NCBI RefSeq assembly: GCF_021531695.1
Contig: NZ_JADYUI010000017.1
Span: 1-53,475, forward strand
Length of the DNA stretch: 53,475 nucleotides
From: Roseburia hominis
GTDB taxonomy: Bacteria > Bacillota > Clostridia > Lachnospirales > Lachnospiraceae
Direction of reading: 5' to 3'
Below the pieces are notes generated by a model. The model worked only from the letters and a program-made list of their open reading frames with translations. It ran no database searches and was not told the origin of the DNA. Below, piece by piece: positions 50,511 through 53,475 of this stretch (within the stretch, counting starts at the first letter, position 1; every line of letters begins with the position of its first letter). Made by a program: the position numbers and the translations under genes.

Positions 50511-51326
50511 ATGAAGGAACTATTATTTTTCTTATTATCCGTAGTACTGATAGGAAGTGTCGGATGTGGCTCAAAGAAAGATTTGAGTACGGAGGTAACG
50601 GATGCAGAAAGTACAGAGGTTGTTAATGAAACAGTTGAACCGACAACTGAAGCTGTAACTGTTGAAACCGAGGATGCGGGGACAGCCCAGCAGGAAAGCA
50701 CCGGGGCTGTAACAGAGGTGGATTCTTCTGCTGATACAAAGGATACCGGTAAGGATAACCAGTCAGATAATATAGCTTCTGAGGAAAAAACTGCTGATAA
50801 TAAGCAGTCGGAAGAAAATAAAAGTTCAGATAGTCAGGAATCTGAGAAAAAGCCAAAAGATACAAAGAGCGAACCAGCTTCTGAGCAGCAACCGAAACCG
50901 GAGGAGAATTCAAAACCGGAAGAAAAGCCGGAAGAAAAACCGGAACCAAAACCAGAACCACAGGCAGTCTCTTACAGCCCGGACAGGGTGGTAAGCCTTG
51001 CAATTTCAAAGTGTCAGGCTGGTGGAATGGTTACAACAGAACAGCATTTGAAAGACAATCTGAATGTGGGAAAGATTACACAGGAAGAGTATGATGAATA
51101 TTATCCTCTGGACGGATTGGAAGACAGCTATTACAGCGTATTTGTTAATGTTGACTTAAACAAAGCTGCAACAACATCCGGAAGGGCACTTGGAAGCGAG
51201 GAAGCAATAGCAAAGTATATCGCTGATATGTTACTTCTTGAGTCAGATAATGTCTTTAATATCAGGCATACCGGTACAACCAAAACATCAGGCGAAACTT
51301 TCTATGAGTTCCGTTGCTACAGATAA
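50511..51326 (+). CDS. Element-borne lipoprotein with a long low-complexity linker
   Basis: The protein has 271 residues. A lipoprotein signal ends in LIGSVGC, where Cys is the lipidated residue. A low-complexity region of Glu, Thr, Ser, Lys and Pro (about 25-155) includes KPEEKPEEKPEPKPEP, likely spanning the cell wall. The folded C-terminal domain (about 160-271) has VVSLAISKCQAGGMVTTEQH and two cysteines (one in FRCYR). I do not recognise the domain. It sits before the surface adhesin, so a surface role is likely. Confidence 0.75.
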   Translation: MKELLFFLLSVVLIGSVGCGSKKDLSTEVTDAESTEVVNETVEPTTEAVTVETEDAGTAQQESTGAVTEVDSSADTKDTGKDNQSDNIASEEKTADNKQSEENKSSDSQESEKKPKDTKSEPASEQQPKPEENSKPEEKPEEKPEPKPEPQAVSYSPDRVVSLAISKCQAGGMVTTEQHLKDNLNVGKITQEEYDEYYPLDGLEDSYYSVFVNVDLNKAATTSGRALGSEEAIAKYIADMLLLESDNVFNIRHTGTTKTSGETFYEFRCYR

Positions 51327-51347
51327 AAGAATACTGACTGCATCATG

Positions 51348-51388
51348 AGAGCAGGTATAAGCCAACAACTTATGCCTGCTCTTTTTTT
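51348..51388 (+). terminator. Rho-independent terminator after the lipoprotein
   Basis: GAGCAGGTATAAG pairs with CTTATGCCTGCTC (one mismatch), then seven T. Confidence 0.85.
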
Positions 51389-51402
51389 GCGTGTAGTCAA
51401 TG

Positions 51403-51434
51403 AGAAGTGCAATGAGAAATTGAGGTGCACTTCT
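51403..51434 (+). promoter_or_regulatory. 9-bp hairpin upstream of the surface adhesin gene
   Basis: AGAAGTGCA (51403-51411) and TGCACTTCT (51426-51434) are perfect inverted repeats with a 14-nt spacer, followed by ATTATAAAT, about 28 bp before the adhesin start. It may be an operator or leader hairpin. Confidence 0.4.
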
Positions 51435-51461
51435 ATTATAAATTTTTAGGAGGAATATCGA

Positions 51462-53475
51462 ATGAAACAGAAATTAAGACGATTTATGGCAGGTTTTCTT
51501 GCCATATTAACCATGTTTACTACGCTGTTTACGAATGGAACTACAGCTTTTGCTGCCAGTTCAAGTGCTAATATCTCATTCTGGTATGCATCAGCGAAAG
51601 ACCATGGAGTAATCAGTGAGTTTAACAGTAATCACAAAGGTGGAATTCTGTATGCAATGATTGATGGTCATTCGGCATACTGCATGAACTTTGGATTGTC
51701 AGCGAAGGGCGGACAGCTTATGAACAGTGACAGCAATCCGAATACCAATCTTTCAGCAGCACAGGAGAAGCTTCTTGCCTATTGTATGTACTATGGTTAT
51801 TCCACAACAGAGGCAAAAGCACCGACAAATGACCAGTGCAATAAATATATTGCAACACAGTCCATGGTATGGATTATTGTAAATGGAATATTTGGAACGA
51901 GCAGTGCGGATTCGGCAGCAAGCAAACTTTGTGCCTGTGCACCGGATTCATCATCATCTTATTCGTATTATGAGACATTGAGAGATAAGATCAATGCTTC
52001 ATACAATGCCACAAGACCAAGTTTTGCATCAAAAACAAAGAGTGATGCTACAACTTATGAGCTTAAGTGGAATGAAAGCAATCAGAGATTTGAGTACACA
52101 TTTACTGACAAAAACGGTGTACTTGGAAACTTTGATTTTTCCATCGACGGGTTCAGCGTATCAAAGAGTGGTAATTCCATGACAGTTTACACCAAGTCAG
52201 TAAATACCACAGTTACACTTGGCTCATTCAAGTCAACTATCGGAGCAGTTGATACTACTTCAAGCTGTGTATTCTGGCTTACAGGAAACTCCGGAGATCA
52301 GGAATTTGTTTCAGAGCAGCCTTCAGCAGATCCTATTTCTGCATATATCAAGGTAAAGACGGAAAATATCGGTTATGGTGAAATCACTAAAACAGACAAA
52401 TCAAGTGGTGTTCATCTGAAAGGTGCTGTATATGGAATCTATTCAGACAGTAATTGCAAAAAACTTGTAGATACCATGACAACCGATAAGAACGGATACG
52501 CCAAGTCAAAGGCTCTTACAGCAGGAACTTATTATGTGCAGGAGATTACAGCTCCAGCCGGATATGTAAGAAGTGACAAGATTCATACTCTTACTGTAAA
52601 GGCGGGTAAGACAACAGGCATTTCACTTACTGATGTGGAACAGCTTGGCTCTCTCACAATCTACAAAGAGGGAGAAGTCCTTGTTGGATGGAATGGCAGC
52701 AACTTCACTTATGAGACAAGAAAGCTTCCGGGAGCCACATTTAAGGTAACTGCCGGAGCAGACATCTATAAGGCGGATGGAACAAAGGTTTACAGCAAGG
52801 GAGATGTCATTGCAGAGAACCTTGTATCTGGAAGTGACGGTCAGGCAGTGTTATCAGACCTTCATCTTGGAACTTATGTGGTTACAGAGACTAAGAGCAT
52901 TGACGGATATACCATTAACACCACTCCACAGACTGTTAAGATTGAGTACAAGGACCAGAATGTAACGGTTCAGGCAGAATCAACGACAATCAAAAACAGC
53001 AGACAGAAGGCGGAAGTATCCGTTGTGAAAAAGGATTCTGATACAGATAATCCATTAACCGGGGGACAGTACACTCTTTATGCAGGAAATGACATCAAAA
53101 ACTATGATGGCAAAGTAATTGTTACAAAGGGTGCTGCACTTCAGACCGTAACAACCGGGGCTGACGGAAAGGCAACTTACACCGTAGACCTTCCAATCAG
53201 CAATAGCTTCTATATCGCAGAGACTAAAGCACCTGTAAAATATGTCCGTAACAGCGATGATGTTTACAGTTTCAATTTCAATGTAATGTCTCAGGATAAG
53301 GCAAAGGCAACTTTTGCCCACACATTCAAGAATGACAGAACTACTGCAAAGATTCAGATTTTCAAGGTTGATAAGGAAATCGGAAAAGCAGTTCCACAGG
53401 GCGATGCAAAGCTTGAAGGAGCAGTATATGGATTGTATGCCCGTGAGAACATTGTTCATCCGGACGGGAAAACAG
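51462..53475 (+). CDS. Thioester-domain, Cna-B/SpaA-repeat surface adhesin (runs off the window)
   Basis: The frame is open from ATG 51462 to the end, at least 671 residues. A signal peptide covers about residues 1-35 (ending TTAFAA). The next domain (about 36-290) has AYCMNFG and ATQSMVWIIVNG, the Cys and Gln expected to form an internal thioester. At least four SpaA/Cna-B-type repeats follow, with lysines in GEITKTDKSS, SLTIYKEGE, VSVVKKDSD and IQIFKVDKE, and matching Glu motifs YVQEITAPAGY, VVTETKSIDGY and YIAETKAPVKY, forming isopeptide-stabilised domains. An LPXTG anchor should lie beyond the window. AGGAGG precedes the ATG. This is a probable adhesin aiding cell contact or mating. Confidence 0.88.
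   Translation, partial: MKQKLRRFMAGFLAILTMFTTLFTNGTTAFAASSSANISFWYASAKDHGVISEFNSNHKGGILYAMIDGHSAYCMNFGLSAKGGQLMNSDSNPNTNLSAAQEKLLAYCMYYGYSTTEAKAPTNDQCNKYIATQSMVWIIVNGIFGTSSADSAASKLCACAPDSSSSYSYYETLRDKINASYNATRPSFASKTKSDATTYELKWNESNQRFEYTFTDKNGVLGNFDFSIDGFSVSKSGNSMTVYTKSVNTTVTLGSFKSTIGAVDTTSSCVFWLTGNSGDQEFVSEQPSADPISAYIKVKTENIGYGEITKTDKSSGVHLKGAVYGIYSDSNCKKLVDTMTTDKNGYAKSKALTAGTYYVQEITAPAGYVRSDKIHTLTVKAGKTTGISLTDVEQLGSLTIYKEGEVLVGWNGSNFTYETRKLPGATFKVTAGADIYKADGTKVYSKGDVIAENLVSGSDGQAVLSDLHLGTYVVTETKSIDGYTINTTPQTVKIEYKDQNVTVQAESTTIKNSRQKAEVSVVKKDSDTDNPLTGGQYTLYAGNDIKNYDGKVIVTKGAALQTVTTGADGKATYTVDLPISNSFYIAETKAPVKYVRNSDDVYSFNFNVMSQDKAKATFAHTFKNDRTTAKIQIFKVDKEIGKAVPQGDAKLEGAVYGLYARENIVHPDGKT

Larger units (their letters stand above)
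47925..53475. mobile_element. Left part of an integrative, probably conjugative, element
   Basis: The region starts where the fic reading frame breaks and runs past the window end. It carries gene types typical of Firmicute conjugative elements: a DUF5348 protein, a ParM-like actin with an adaptor-like partner, very small ORFs, a lipoprotein and a large Cna-B surface protein. No integrase, relaxase or T4SS gene is visible in this portion; they should lie to the right. The boundary is set by the fic break only. Confidence 0.65.

Noticed and set aside
1-53475. tRNA, rRNA and CRISPR arrays
   Set aside because: No cloverleaf-like genes, rRNA segments or regularly spaced repeats were found by reading the sequence.

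Overview
The window looks like the chromosome of a low-to-mid GC, motile, anaerobic Firmicute, most likely Lachnospiraceae. The evidence is the clostridial order rnfCDGEAB, the adjacent cmk-ispH-rpsA genes, a Na+-pumping decarboxylase operon, chemotaxis and c-di-GMP genes, and a Cna-B-rich mobile element at the right end. No rRNA, tRNA or CRISPR array was seen. Genus cannot be fixed by eye.

Layout. 1-6.3 kb: a PlsY acyltransferase with an apparent poly-T frameshift, a small membrane protein, then chemoreceptor / orphan sugar-binding lipoprotein / chemoreceptor. 6.4-8.6 kb: a small ORF and a large serine recombinase ending 17 bp from a D-Ala-D-Ala carboxypeptidase gene that is cut after its SxN motif. 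8.7-12.3 kb: phosphoesterase, scpAB and an intact carboxypeptidase. 12.3-17.6 kb: a biotin-dependent Na+ decarboxylase operon carrying both an MmdA-type and an OadA-type carboxyltransferase. 17.6-25.1 kb: fruK, a PilZ protein, an RpiR regulator, an HI0933-type flavoprotein, cmk, ispH, rpsA and cheR. A large inverted repeat separates cheR from a convergent YprB-type exonuclease. 26.4-31.5 kb: the complete Rnf complex, which with the decarboxylase points to ion-gradient energetics.

31.9-47.3 kb is a metal-homeostasis neighbourhood: a degenerate HPr, feoA, feoB, an FeoB-associated Cys-rich peptide, a degenerate Fur-like regulator, an HD-GYP protein, a P1B-type ATPase with a non-canonical membrane motif and its DUF6110 and HMA partners, a methyltransferase, an acetyltransferase, an AraC regulator with two ABC half-exporters, and a ZIP transporter. 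A 16-bp palindromic motif with core TTAG-N6-CTAA recurs at the feoA, feoB, methyltransferase, araC and ZIP upstream regions, twice as tandem copies exactly 20 bp apart. This suggests one DtxR/IdeR-like metal regulon.

47.3 kb to the end: a Fic gene broken inside its catalytic motif marks the left end of an integrative (probably conjugative) element. It carries a structured junction, a DUF5348 protein, a ParM-like actin with a likely adaptor, three very small ORFs, a lipoprotein, and the start of a thioester/Cna-B surface adhesin that runs off the window.
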